A DNA stretch of 64,000 bases from CAZXWN01 sp964644695 [NCBI: uncultured bacterium] (GTDB taxonomy: Bacteria > UBP4 > UBA4092), in contig CAZXWN010000005.1 in NCBI GenBank assembly GCA_964644695.1, positions 47,098-111,097 of the forward strand. Direction: 5' to 3'. Within the stretch, counting starts at the first letter, position 1; each line of letters opens with the position of its first letter. The notes under the pieces were generated by a model. It saw only the letters and a program-made list of their open reading frames with translations, had not been told where the DNA came from and made no database searches. The translations under genes were made by a program, and so were the position numbers. Positions 17,818-26,448 of this stretch are shown here, piece by piece.

Positions 17818-18495
17818 TTATCGCTTTAGTAATTTCTGACTACCAGACGCACTGGGATTTTTGGGTAATTGCTTGGCATCAATATCACTCTGGAGTTGGT
17901 AAAACACTTCCTTAAGAGCAACCCCCAGAGTCCGGATAGAACCCTTTGCATAATTACTCATACGGGCTTGTTCCTGCTCAGCTGAAGTATTATACACAAC
18001 ATTCATATAATCCCGACCATATCGGTCTCGTATAATAACTCTAATAGAAGCAGACCCTTTTGCAACTTTGGGAATAAACCACCGGCGAACCGCCCCATCC
18101 TCATCATCGGCCTTTTCCTGAACACCCCCATATAGTGAGAGAATTTCAAGAGTAATTCTGTAATCCATCGTTTCTGAGTTTGCTTGAGCCAGCGTCATCA
18201 TACCGGTCTTCTGCATTTCACGAATCAGGATTTCCCTAACCATGGAATCCATAGGACGGGAGAAATATCCATCCACAGCCTGTTCTTCCAATAATCCGCC
18301 CTTACGTTCCACTTCAGGTCGGATATCTTTAACTTCAATGTTCAACATTAAACCACGCACATGTTGGACGGTATAATCATTGTAAGTATAGATATCTTTT
18401 TGATTAACAAAATTATACGGGCCCCCTTCTGCCAAGGCAGAAGTTGTCATCAACATCAGGATGAGTCCAGTAAATATAATTATTCGCCAAATCAT
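17818..18495 (-). CDS. exported protein of unknown function (YajG-like)
   Basis: 225 residues with a signal peptide (1-22, ending ALAEGG; no lipobox cysteine). The middle has alternating beta strands with a conserved-looking 'M-x-x-E-I-L-x-x-E-M-x-x-T-G' helix and an S-A-S-I-R-V-I-I-R-D strand. This is reminiscent of YajG or ABC-transport auxiliary lipoproteins, but I am not confident of the family. It is probably periplasmic. The start is supported by GGGGAGGT. It is divergent from the coiled-coil zinc-ribbon gene and is transcribed alone, ending at its own terminator. Confidence 0.55.
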   Translation of the reverse strand: MIWRIIIFTGLILMLMTTSALAEGGPYNFVNQKDIYTYNDYTVQHVRGLMLNIEVKDIRPEVERKGGLLEEQAVDGYFSRPMDSMVREILIREMQKTGMMTLAQANSETMDYRITLEILSLYGGVQEKADDEDGAVRRWFIPKVAKGSASIRVIIRDRYGRDYMNVVYNTSAEQEQARMSNYAKGSIRTLGVALKEVFYQLQSDIDAKQLPKNPSASGSQKLLKR

Positions 18496-18598
18496 ATAAG
18501 CATCTACCTCCCCGCTTAATTTAGCGGATTTCCTATCTTAACATAGGGTAATATCACTTCTCAGGGTCTTTTAGTTGACTTATCGTGGCAATTTGATT

Positions 18599-18628
18599 TT
18601 GACGACAGGTAGGGGACAGTGTTATAAA
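18599..18628 (+). promoter_or_regulatory. sigma-70 promoter for the zinc-ribbon/pilus operon
   Basis: TTGACG (18599-18604), an 18-bp spacer, then TATAAA (18623-18628), about 35 bases before the GTG start at 18665. It probably drives the three-gene unit that ends with pilT. Confidence 0.6.
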
Positions 18629-18664
18629 TAGACTGCAAATCCACTATAGAACGGGGAATGCACT

Positions 18665-19381
18665 GTGATAAACATAAGAGATTTATTACCCTTGCAAGAG
18701 ATAGATAACTCACTACTTCGGATTCAAAAAGAACTCGATGACCTACCGAGACAGGCAACCCTTCATAAAGCTAAACTCAACCTTCTCAATGAAGAAAAAA
18801 AGAAATTAGATCTGGATATTACTCAATTCACCAAAGATAAACATGCGCGGGAACTTGAGCTAAAAACCAAAGAAGAAGAAATCAGAAAACTCCAGGGCCA
18901 GCAGTTCACCGTAAAATCTAATGAATTGTATGCGGCCATACTCGCCGATATTGCAAAACATCAAAAGAATATATCTATCCTGGAAGACCAGGTTCTCAGT
19001 TCCATGGACACACTAGAATCCCTCCAAACGAAACTCCAACAGTTAAAAAAATCCATTCAGGATGAAGAAGTAAAATACAAAAAAGTTGAAGAACGATTAG
19101 AACAGGAAAAATCCCGATTATCCCAGTTACTTGAGGAAACAAAGAAAGAACGGGAATCAATGAGGTCTGCATTATCTCCCGATCTGATGCGTAATTACGA
19201 CCGGATTATTAAACGGTTTCCAGGACATGCTGTTGTCCCGGTTCAAGGAAATTCCTGTGGAGGTTGTTCCATTCATTTAGCGGACACTATTATTAGTAAA
19301 ACCCGAAGACAAGAAAATCTCATATATTGCGAGAATTGTGGACGACTTCTATTCTATAATGAGGAAACACAGGTACTTTAA
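18665..19381 (+). CDS. coiled-coil protein with C4 zinc ribbon
   Basis: 238 residues, GTG start. Residues about 10-175 form a long coiled-coil hairpin rich in Lys, Glu and Leu. The C-terminus is a zinc ribbon with CGGC (about 200-203) and CENC (about 224-227). This is the DUF164/C4-type zinc-ribbon family (relatives include HP0958/FlgZ of Helicobacter), which bind RNA or other proteins. It lies upstream of pilus-type ATPase genes in the same direction, so a role linked to that machinery is possible but unproven. Confidence 0.75.
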   Translation: MINIRDLLPLQEIDNSLLRIQKELDDLPRQATLHKAKLNLLNEEKKKLDLDITQFTKDKHARELELKTKEEEIRKLQGQQFTVKSNELYAAILADIAKHQKNISILEDQVLSSMDTLESLQTKLQQLKKSIQDEEVKYKKVEERLEQEKSRLSQLLEETKKERESMRSALSPDLMRNYDRIIKRFPGHAVVPVQGNSCGGCSIHLADTIISKTRRQENLIYCENCGRLLFYNEETQVL

Positions 19382-19405
19382 TCTAATTCAGGGATGAGGA
19401 CACCT

Positions 19406-20959
19406 ATGAAATTAGGGGAAATATTAATAAAGTACAATCTTATCAATCAAGAGCAATTGGACCAGGCACTAGAACTACAAAAGTTGTCTGGAAAAAAATT
19501 AGGCACCGTACTTCTTCAGCATGGGTGGGTCACTGAAGATGATATGAATTACTCTCTCAGCCAGCAATTGGACATTCCCTATGTCCATATGACTTTCGAT
19601 ATGGTTGACCAGGATTTAGTCAATCTGTTTCCTTCGGGTATGCTGAGCAGTTTGGGCGTACTGCCACTTCATAAAAAGGATAACGAGTTAACGATAGCTA
19701 CTTCGGACCCAACAGATACTGAAGCATTAAATCAAATCGCCAAAACAATTAATTGCACTGTTATTCCAGCTCTGGCAAAAACATCAGAAATAAGAACCAT
19801 ATTAGATACTTTATTTGGAATTGTTGCCGTCAGACCGCAATCTGCCAAACCTCAAAACATGGATAGTCTTTGCCGGCCTTTATTGGAATCTGCACTTCAG
19901 TCCGGTGCAACCCATATCGACATCTACAGCGTCAATGATAATCCACAAATAGCTTTCTCCTATGATGGAAATAATTGTGGCCAATCTGCAATTCCGGGCA
20001 GCAAATACCGAGACATTGTGGAAAAGCTCTCTTCGCTAAACGCCATCGTCCTAGCAAGTAAAAACAATGCCTTCCCCCATTACTTTTCGTTCCAGCATAA
20101 AGACCTGTTCACAGTCAAGATATTCGCTATTGAAACAGGGTCAAATATACGAATTGCTCTCGACATCTATCCACCAGTAAAAACACTGGATCAGATTAAA
20201 GTGACCAATCTATCGGATATTGTTGAGTCAGATATTCACAAACTGATTGCGCAAAAAAGTCGCGGAATAGTATTAGTTTCCGCAACAGACCCTGCTTCAA
20301 GAATGAACATTGGGTACTATATTCTGCAATTATTTAAAAAAGCAGGCACATCTATTGGAACCATCGAGTCGGTTCAAACAGTAAAAGAGGAATCTTTCCT
20401 CCAGATCAATCTTAGTAGTTCGATTAATATCTCTGAGAATCAGGCATTCCAATATATGGCAGATATGGGGATTGAGGTTATCTTATATGACAGTTCAGAA
20501 AAAACACCTCAATGGACAACAATCCTTCAGGCTGTCTACCGGGGAGCATTAATCATCGTACTTCTTCCATGCCGTGATGCAGAAGAAACACTGCATTGCC
20601 TTGAAATGGATGCCCTGAACAGCGAATCTGTTTATTACAATTTACGAAGTGCTATTGCCTCAGCACAGATACCTGTTTTGTGTGGACAGTGTCAGGTATT
20701 TGATAAACATAATCATCCCATCAAGGGCCCTGGCTGTACCCAATGTAAACAGACGGGATACAAAGAATATCAGACTTTTTATGAAGTAATCACACAACGA
20801 ATGATATCCACACCAGGCATGAATTTAAAACAGACCATTCAAGATTTGAACCATATACCCAACTTTATTTCTATCCGGCAACAAACAGATTCATTACAAC
20901 AACAAGGTCTGGTCAGTTTGGATGACATTATCCGTAAACTGGGAGTTCCGCGTCGGTAA
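19406..20959 (+). CDS. PilB/GspE-like pseudo-ATPase with MshEN domain
   Basis: 517 residues from the ATG at 19406 (GAGGACACC ribosome site; an ATG 12 bases upstream is possible). Residues 1-140 are a MshEN domain (KLGEILIKYNLI...), which in relatives binds cyclic-di-GMP. The rest keeps the architecture of a secretion/pilus ATPase, but the Walker A position reads ATDPASRM (about 293-300) instead of GPTGSGKT, and Walker B is not recognisable. The C-terminal zinc knuckle is intact: Cys426, Cys429, Cys444 and Cys447, followed by QTGYKEY, as in PilB. It is probably non-catalytic. It is followed by intact pilT. Confidence 0.8.
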   Translation: MKLGEILIKYNLINQEQLDQALELQKLSGKKLGTVLLQHGWVTEDDMNYSLSQQLDIPYVHMTFDMVDQDLVNLFPSGMLSSLGVLPLHKKDNELTIATSDPTDTEALNQIAKTINCTVIPALAKTSEIRTILDTLFGIVAVRPQSAKPQNMDSLCRPLLESALQSGATHIDIYSVNDNPQIAFSYDGNNCGQSAIPGSKYRDIVEKLSSLNAIVLASKNNAFPHYFSFQHKDLFTVKIFAIETGSNIRIALDIYPPVKTLDQIKVTNLSDIVESDIHKLIAQKSRGIVLVSATDPASRMNIGYYILQLFKKAGTSIGTIESVQTVKEESFLQINLSSSINISENQAFQYMADMGIEVILYDSSEKTPQWTTILQAVYRGALIIVLLPCRDAEETLHCLEMDALNSESVYYNLRSAIASAQIPVLCGQCQVFDKHNHPIKGPGCTQCKQTGYKEYQTFYEVITQRMISTPGMNLKQTIQDLNHIPNFISIRQQTDSLQQQGLVSLDDIIRKLGVPRR

Positions 20960-20999
20960 AAACCAACTCAGATTATTACTTTACTTTTGAGAGGTCAAA

Positions 21000-22058
21000 G
21001 TGGACATTTACTCTTTACTAAAACAAGTCATTGAGACGAAAGGTTCTGATTTACATCTATCGGCGGGTTCTGTACCAATGATTCGTGTCCATGGTGATTT
21101 ACAAGCGGTGTCCGATGAGATATTAACACCAGAGGCTCTGCATACGATGTTGTTCAGTATTATTAATGAAGAACAACAGCGCAAGTATAAAGAAACACTA
21201 GAGTTGGATTTATCTATTGAACCCGAAAATATTTCACGATTCCGAGTCAATATGTTTCACCAACGCCGTGGTGAAGGGGCTGTTTTCCGTGTTATCCCTA
21301 CCCGAATCAAAACCATTGAAGAATTAGGGCTTCCGCCAGCACTTCGATATTTTCTCTCATTAAAACGAGGGCTTGTTTTAGTCACCGGCCCAACAGGGTC
21401 CGGCAAATCAACTTCATTAGCAGCGTTGATTGATGAACTCAACCGGACACGACATGAACATATCATCACGATTGAAGACCCTATTGAATTTGTTCATCAT
21501 AATCAATATTGCATGGTAAACCAACGTGAGGTTTCTTCCCACACCTATTCTTTTGCCAATGCACTTAAAGCCGCACTTCGTGAAGACCCGGATATCATTC
21601 TGGTCGGTGAAATGCGAGACCTTGAAACGACCCAGTTAGCAATCACTGCCGCCGAAACAGGCCACTTGGTTTTTGCCACCCTACACACCAGTTCGGCGGC
21701 AAGTACGGTTGACCGTATTATTGATATTTTCCCGCCACACCAGCAATCTCAAATCCGGACCCAGCTGGGAAATTCACTGGTCGGCGTTGTTTGTCAGGCA
21801 CTGGTTCCGCGTGTAGATCAGGAAGGCCGGGTGTGTGCAATGGAAATCATGTTTGGAACACCGGCAATCAGAGCCCAGATTCGAGAGGGGAAAACCCACC
21901 AAATCAACTCCATGATTCAAACCAGTGGAAAAATGGGAATGCAGACATTAGAACAATGTCTTAAAGCGTTGGTTATGGATGGTGTCATCAGAGGCCAAGA
22001 TGCTTATGAGTTTGCCAGTAACAAGGAAGCTTTTGCCCAATATGCCCCGGCAGGATAA
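21000..22058 (+). CDS. pilT: twitching motility ATPase PilT
   Basis: 352 residues, GTG start with a GAGAGGTC ribosome site. This is the complete PilT retraction ATPase: SDLHL (about 16-20), Walker A GPTGSGKST (130-138), the Asp box (IITIEDPIEF), Walker B DPDIILVGEMRD and the His box (TGHLVFATLHT). It powers type IV pilus disassembly, hence twitching and DNA uptake, which fits comEC nearby. It lies 40 bp after the pseudo-ATPase gene and ends in a shared bidirectional terminator. Confidence 0.95.
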   Translation: MDIYSLLKQVIETKGSDLHLSAGSVPMIRVHGDLQAVSDEILTPEALHTMLFSIINEEQQRKYKETLELDLSIEPENISRFRVNMFHQRRGEGAVFRVIPTRIKTIEELGLPPALRYFLSLKRGLVLVTGPTGSGKSTSLAALIDELNRTRHEHIITIEDPIEFVHHNQYCMVNQREVSSHTYSFANALKAALREDPDIILVGEMRDLETTQLAITAAETGHLVFATLHTSSAASTVDRIIDIFPPHQQSQIRTQLGNSLVGVVCQALVPRVDQEGRVCAMEIMFGTPAIRAQIREGKTHQINSMIQTSGKMGMQTLEQCLKALVMDGVIRGQDAYEFASNKEAFAQYAPAG

Positions 22059-22076
22059 ATAGTTCTCTGAGAAAAA

Positions 22077-22112
22077 AGTTAAGCCGTTGTTTAATAAACA
22101 ACGGCTTTTTAT
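22077..22112. terminator. bidirectional terminator
   Basis: AAGCCGTTGTTT and AAACAACGGCTT form a 12-bp stem with a TAAT-type loop. A T-run follows on +, and an A-rich flank gives a T-run on -. It lies between convergent pilT and the DUF309 gene and overlaps the stop codon of the latter. Confidence 0.9.
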
Positions 22113-22525
22113 TTACCGGATTGGTATTCCAGTTTGACAGATTTCCAATTCTTAGGTTTACCAGAGTATTTATTCAGCTGGATTTCCATTAATAAATCAT
22201 TGAGGTGTTTCGAAAATTTCTCCATATCTAAACCCTCATAATTTCCTGGATAATGGGAAAAAATATCCAGTGCCGAATTTATCAGATGGACCGCTGAATC
22301 CATACGATCTTCCTGAAGATGATGTAATGCACCGGCGGACTGGATAAGACCTCTAATAAACCGTTCTTTTTGCCCATAAGTCTTTTTCCAGGGAATCTCC
22401 CACGAAAGCAGGGCATTCTTGTATTGTCCCGTATTAAACAATTCAACCCCACGGGCATAAACATCCTTGTCAATCACAGGAGTCTTCTTATGAAGCTGGT
22501 TCCAATATTGATTTAATATCCTCAT
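22109..22525 (-). CDS. DUF309-family protein
   Basis: 138 residues, mostly helical. The pattern 'F-N-x-G-x-Y-x-x-A-L-x-x-W-E-x-x-W' followed by 'F-I-x-G-L-I-Q-x-A-G-A-L-H-H' matches the DUF309 family of small helical proteins. The usual H-E-x-x-E is replaced by LSWEIPW. No biochemical function is established for the family. It is a single gene with an ATG at 22525 and a weak ribosome site. Confidence 0.7.
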   Translation of the reverse strand: MRILNQYWNQLHKKTPVIDKDVYARGVELFNTGQYKNALLSWEIPWKKTYGQKERFIRGLIQSAGALHHLQEDRMDSAVHLINSALDIFSHYPGNYEGLDMEKFSKHLNDLLMEIQLNKYSGKPKNWKSVKLEYQSGK

Positions 22526-22642
22526 AATTTGATTCTAGACCATAAGTTAGAAGGAAACTAACTGAATGACTCTTTTGTTTTGATATGTAGAACCTTATGA
22601 CATAATTGCTTTACCGGCGTTACTTGTATAAATGGAGGATCC

Positions 22643-24139
22643 ATGAAATCTCTGGCAAAAACATTAGGTGAATTAAAAAAATCCAAATATGAAGTCATCC
22701 CCGTCAAAGAAGAAATGAGACGGAATTTGATTCAAATGGTTAAAAATGGAGACCCCCTGTTTCCAGGTATTATCGGGTATGACAAAACGGTTATCCCGGC
22801 ACTACGGAATGCCATATTATCCCGGCATGACTTTATTTTGCTGGGGCTTAGAGGACAGGCAAAATCCCGTATTCTGCGCCAATTAATCCGTTTTCTGGAT
22901 GAATATATCCCCGCAATAGAAGGATGTCCAATCCATGACAATCCCTATTCACCCTTCTGTAAGGCCTGCCGGATAAAACTTGAAAACATGGGACCGGAAA
23001 CCCCCATCGTATGGATTCATCGAGACCAGAGATATCAGGAAAAACTGGCCACGCCGGATGTAACTATTTCTGATTTGATTGGAGATATTGACCCCATCAA
23101 GGCAGCCAGCCATAAACTGTCTTACTCGGATGAAGAAGTCATTCACTTCGGAATCATTCCTCGTTCAAATCGAGGAATATTTGCCATCAATGAACTCCCG
23201 GACTTGCCCCCAAGAATCCAGGTTGGTTTGTTAAATATTATGGAAGAAAAAGATATTCAGGTTCGAGGATTTCCCATACGGATCCCATTGGATATCTGTA
23301 TGGTTTACTCCGCAAATCCGGAAGATTATACCAATCGTGGGAATATCATCACTCCCCTGAAAGACCGGATTGATTCGCAAATAATGACCCATTACCCTGA
23401 GCACCTGAAAGACGCCATGAACATTACTTCCCAGGAAGCATGGATTGACCGAAACAATAATCAAACAATGTATATGCCTCAGTGGTACAGAGAAATTATT
23501 GAAATGGTCGCCTTCGCTGCCAGAAAATCGGAGTATGTGGATCAGAAATCAGGCGTTTCAGCCCGAGCTACGATTAATCTGTTAGAAAATGTTGTCAGTA
23601 ATATGGAATATCGGAGTTTCCTGACCGGAGATGAAATCCAGATACCCCGACTTTGTGATTTATTGACAGCGCTTACCGCCGTTACCGGAAAAATCGAACT
23701 AGTGTATGAGGGTGAACAGGAAGGCGTTGTTCTGGTTGCCCGAAAAATAATAGGTCAGGCAATTAAAAATATCTTCAAAAATTATTATCCCTCCCCTTCC
23801 GGAAAGAAGGCACGAGAAGGAATTCGTGAACCTGAACCCGATTCACCTTATCAATCCATTCTGGACTGGTTTTCAGCCGGAGGGATACTTGACCTGAATG
23901 ACCAGTTGAATAATGAAGAGTACTTTAAAACTCTGGACCAGGTCACGGGCCTCCGCCAATTAGCTCAGGAGAAAACCAATACCACCACACCGGAGGAACT
24001 GGCACTTTCCATGGAATTTATTCTCGAGGGACTGCATCAGTTTTCCATGCTCAGCAAGAGAGATACTGACAGTACGACATCTTATCAGGACATGTTGAAA
24101 GCCATGCTGGATCAGATTCCAAACGAGTCTGGAGATTAA
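22643..24139 (+). CDS. MoxR/ChlI-like AAA+ ATPase
   Basis: 498 residues. AAA+ chaperone of the MoxR/magnesium-chelatase type. Walker A reads LLGLRGQAKS (about 67-76), Walker B reads RGIFAINELPDL, and the sensor/arginine-finger region (NRGNIITPLKDRI) follows. A four-cysteine/histidine insertion (CPIHDNPYSPFCKAC) lies after Walker A. A GGAGG ribosome site precedes the ATG. The downstream gene, 10 bp away, is a VWA-domain protein: the classic MoxR-VWA pair, in which the ATPase remodels or inserts cofactors into a client. The client cannot be identified here. Confidence 0.85.
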   Translation: MKSLAKTLGELKKSKYEVIPVKEEMRRNLIQMVKNGDPLFPGIIGYDKTVIPALRNAILSRHDFILLGLRGQAKSRILRQLIRFLDEYIPAIEGCPIHDNPYSPFCKACRIKLENMGPETPIVWIHRDQRYQEKLATPDVTISDLIGDIDPIKAASHKLSYSDEEVIHFGIIPRSNRGIFAINELPDLPPRIQVGLLNIMEEKDIQVRGFPIRIPLDICMVYSANPEDYTNRGNIITPLKDRIDSQIMTHYPEHLKDAMNITSQEAWIDRNNNQTMYMPQWYREIIEMVAFAARKSEYVDQKSGVSARATINLLENVVSNMEYRSFLTGDEIQIPRLCDLLTALTAVTGKIELVYEGEQEGVVLVARKIIGQAIKNIFKNYYPSPSGKKAREGIREPEPDSPYQSILDWFSAGGILDLNDQLNNEEYFKTLDQVTGLRQLAQEKTNTTTPEELALSMEFILEGLHQFSMLSKRDTDSTTSYQDMLKAMLDQIPNESGD

Positions 24140-24149
24140 GGATTATTCC

Positions 24150-25235
24150 ATGAACTGGCGTTACTCTAAATGGGATGATTCATACAAATTATTAAAAGAC
24201 CTGAATTCACTAAGGTCTTTGTTTAATTATTTACTGCTTCAATCCAATGGAGATGTATTAGAAGTCATCCAATGGATGAAATATCTACAAAAACGAAACT
24301 TCATTAATTCTGAACTGAATCTGGATAATTTTCTGGATGAACTTATTCATAAGCAACTCATCCTCCAGGAAGGTGAAGGATTCAAGCTCACAGCAAAAGG
24401 TGAACATCAGCTTCGGCAGGATTCACTGGCACTGGTTTTTGGAAATCTTCGTAAATCCGGATTGGGGACTCACCGTGTTCCGTACGCTGGAGAAGGTGGG
24501 GAACCTCTGACTGAAACCAGGCCTTACATCTTTGGTGATGATATAAATGACATTGACCCTATGGGGACACTCCATAACGCATTGATGAGGTCCGGCATTG
24601 AAGATATTTCTATTTCGGAAGAAGATGTCGAAGTTTACGAAAGAGAACATCTCACTGATTGTGCAACAGTATTATTGATTGATATCAGTCATTCCATGAT
24701 TATTTATGGTGAAGACCGAATCACACCGGCTAAACAAGTAGCCCTTGCTTTAACAGAACTCATTCTGACCCGGTTTCCGAAAGATAAACTCCATATTGTT
24801 GTCTTTGGAGATGATGCCTACGAAATCACAATAAAAGACCTTCCTTACCTGACTGTCGGTCCTTACCACACAAATACAAAGGCAGGATTACAACTGGCGC
24901 AAGTCCTGCTCCGAAGACTTAAATATCTTAATAAACAGATATTTATGATTACCGATGGAAAACCTTCTGCCATCTTTGACCAGGGGAAACTCTATAAAAA
25001 TCCATACGGATTGGACCCCAAAATTGTTAATCAAACTTTAGAAGAAGCCTCTATCTGCCGTAGAAATAAAATCACAGTCACAACTTTTATGGTGACTCAA
25101 GACCCTTATCTGGTGGAATTCGTAGATAACTTCACAAAAATCAATCATGGAAGAGCCTACTATACTTCGCCCCAGACCCTGGGTGAGTATATTTTTGTTG
25201 ATTACATGAAAAATCGAAAAAGACACCTCTCGTAA
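24150..25235 (+). CDS. VWA-domain partner of the MoxR-like ATPase
   Basis: 361 residues. The N-terminal ~150 residues are helical and not recognised. A von Willebrand A domain starts near residue 170, with a complete MIDAS motif D-I-S-H-S (in LLIDISHSMI) and later MITDGKPSA. It probably binds a metal-dependent partner and recruits it to the upstream ATPase. The 10-bp gap and shared direction show an operon. No membrane segment is visible. Confidence 0.85.
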   Translation: MNWRYSKWDDSYKLLKDLNSLRSLFNYLLLQSNGDVLEVIQWMKYLQKRNFINSELNLDNFLDELIHKQLILQEGEGFKLTAKGEHQLRQDSLALVFGNLRKSGLGTHRVPYAGEGGEPLTETRPYIFGDDINDIDPMGTLHNALMRSGIEDISISEEDVEVYEREHLTDCATVLLIDISHSMIIYGEDRITPAKQVALALTELILTRFPKDKLHIVVFGDDAYEITIKDLPYLTVGPYHTNTKAGLQLAQVLLRRLKYLNKQIFMITDGKPSAIFDQGKLYKNPYGLDPKIVNQTLEEASICRRNKITVTTFMVTQDPYLVEFVDNFTKINHGRAYYTSPQTLGEYIFVDYMKNRKRHLS

Positions 25236-25273
25236 TTCTATATTTCCCCCCTCAAAACCCAGCCTTTTTCGAA

Positions 25274-25310
25274 TCATCCACGGACCTGCTCCGAGTAACT
25301 CCGTGGATGA
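25274..25310. repeat. 11-bp inverted repeat (stem-loop)
   Basis: TCATCCACGGA (25274-25284) and TCCGTGGATGA (25300-25310) pair around a 15-base loop. There is no T-run on either side, so it is not a standard terminator. It lies downstream of the VWA gene and could protect the 3' end or bind a protein. Confidence 0.6.
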
Positions 25311-25345
25311 CTCGTCAGTTTGTGCAATCTCTGATAAATATGGAT

Positions 25346-25377
25346 AAAAAAAGCGGCAAGATGTTATCTTGCCGCTT
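25346..25377 (-). terminator. terminator of the lysine-rich/acidic protein gene
   Basis: AAGCGGCAAGA and TCTTGCCGCTT form an 11-bp stem. A seven-base T-run follows on the minus strand only, so it belongs to the gene at 25444-25818. Confidence 0.85.
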
Positions 25378-25443
25378 ATCTGCTTATCGCTCTTGTAACA
25401 TTATTTATTTTTGGGTTATTGGTTACAATCTCAGGTTATTTTT

Positions 25444-25818
25444 TTACTCGTAAAAAGCTTCCCATCCGTCTTTTTCTTCTTCCTTACGATTTCGGGAAAA
25501 CTTTTCTATGACATCGTCATGGCTATTCAGGTAGCTCACAGGCTCTTCCGCAACCGCTTCTACGACATCCTCATCAAGGCTCACCGGGACATCGTCATCC
25601 ATAATACTTCCCATTCTCTGGAATTGATCCAAACCTACACTGTGCACATACCGTGCGATCTCTTCCTCAAACGAGAATCCTACATTCACTGCACTCACAG
25701 CCATTTTGCTCTTCTTCGCTTTTGACTTAGAGCTCAGCACCGCCTTAGCCCGAACGACTTCTTTGTTTCTTCCAACCGGACGACTCACTACTTCTTTTGC
25801 TTTTTTCTCGCGTTTCAT
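25444..25818 (-). CDS. orphan protein, basic N-terminus and acidic C-terminus
   Basis: 124 residues, no family recognised. Residues 1-40 are very basic (Lys/Arg-rich, starting MKREKKAKE). Residues about 70-124 are acidic (IMDDDVPVSLDEDVVEAV and a terminal KEEEKDGWEAFYE). The layout is mostly disordered with one predicted helix (about 49-66, EEEIARYVHSVGLDQF). An excellent AAGGAGG ribosome site and a dedicated terminator show that it is a real, translated gene. A charge-split protein like this could be a nucleic-acid-binding or assembly factor, but that is only a guess. Confidence 0.65.
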   Translation of the reverse strand: MKREKKAKEVVSRPVGRNKEVVRAKAVLSSKSKAKKSKMAVSAVNVGFSFEEEIARYVHSVGLDQFQRMGSIMDDDVPVSLDEDVVEAVAEEPVSYLNSHDDVIEKFSRNRKEEEKDGWEAFYE

Positions 25819-26292
25819 GGTGGTGCCTCCTTTGTCAACGTTATTGTCTTAACCTGTCTAACCATTTCTCTCTTGATGTTGATATTAACATAAGGTTATC
25901 ACTATTTGTTCCTGCGTCAACAATTATTTTTAAAATATTTTTTTATTATTACCTGAGGGTAATATTTACCCTCATAAACCCACCTAAAGACATTGTTATC
26001 CATGAGCTTATTCAAATATACATCGGATCAGATTTTAAAGTTGACAGCTTATCACGAATAAAAATTTCGGGTAAATATTAATACAGAAATAGTCCTCCGT
26101 TTTTGTATCTTTTTAGTATTTATTGTCAAGATTCGCTTTTTTGCCCAATTTCACCCAGATGATATATTTTTACCCCACCTATCACCACAATATGGGGTAT
26201 TTTCCACCCGTCACTTCCACACAATGTGGCATAGGGAATAAGAAAAGAACCTGATTTATCGGCCTTTAACAACTATGAAATTTTTCTCAAAG
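25819..26292. other. non-coding region with stem-loops and a repeated CCACA motif
   Basis: About 470 AT-rich bases without a credible gene. GAGGGTAA-TAT-TTACCCTC (25955-25973) is a perfect hairpin. TACCCCA...TGGGGTA followed by TTTT (26171-26203) is a weak terminator-like hairpin. CCACA-CAA-TGTGG (26217-26229) is a short palindrome. Two similar 13-mers, CACCACAATATGG (26183-26195) and CCACACAATGTGG (26217-26229), could be protein-binding sites. Confidence 0.45.
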
Positions 26293-26320
26293 TTGGCACG
26301 CTATTCGCTTTACATATAAT
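26293..26320 (+). promoter_or_regulatory. overlapping sigma-54-like and sigma-70 promoter
   Basis: TTGGCACG-N4-TCGCT (26293-26309) has the GG and GC dinucleotides separated by exactly 10 bp, as in -24/-12 promoters, with one mismatch to TTGC. The same bases also give a sigma-70 reading: TTGGCA, a 16-bp spacer, then a perfect TATAAT (26315-26320). Either would start a transcript near 26322-26328, directly ahead of a strong terminator hairpin. Confidence 0.5.
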
Positions 26321-26325
26321 TACAT

Positions 26326-26378
26326 TTCACTGAGCAGAACTGGGTTCCCCCCTTACCCGTTCTGCTCATTTCTTTTAT
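26326..26378 (+). ncRNA. candidate small RNA with C-rich loop and terminator hairpin
   Basis: A perfect 10-bp stem, TGAGCAGAAC (26331-26340) and GTTCTGCTCA (26359-26368), is followed by TTTCTTTTAT. Inside, GGGT and ACCC extend the stem, leaving a loop with CCCCCC. With the promoter just upstream it would give an RNA of about 50 bases that ends in its own terminator. C-rich loops in small RNAs often pair with G-rich ribosome sites. There is no protein-coding gene upstream on this strand for the terminator to serve. Confidence 0.45.
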
Positions 26379-26448
26379 AGGAATATATTCCCCAAGTTGT
26401 TTATAATGATGTAAATATCTGTATATACCCCGAGAAAGGTATTGAACA

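Noticed and set aside
22643-24139. Asn in place of Asp in the Walker B of the MoxR-like ATPase (AINELPDL)
   Set aside because: This reading is common in this ATPase subfamily, so it is not evidence of inactivation.
25797-26081. Plus-strand frame of 94 codons in the non-coding gap
   Set aside because: No ribosome site, amino-acid composition like translated AT-rich DNA, and it starts inside the opposite gene.
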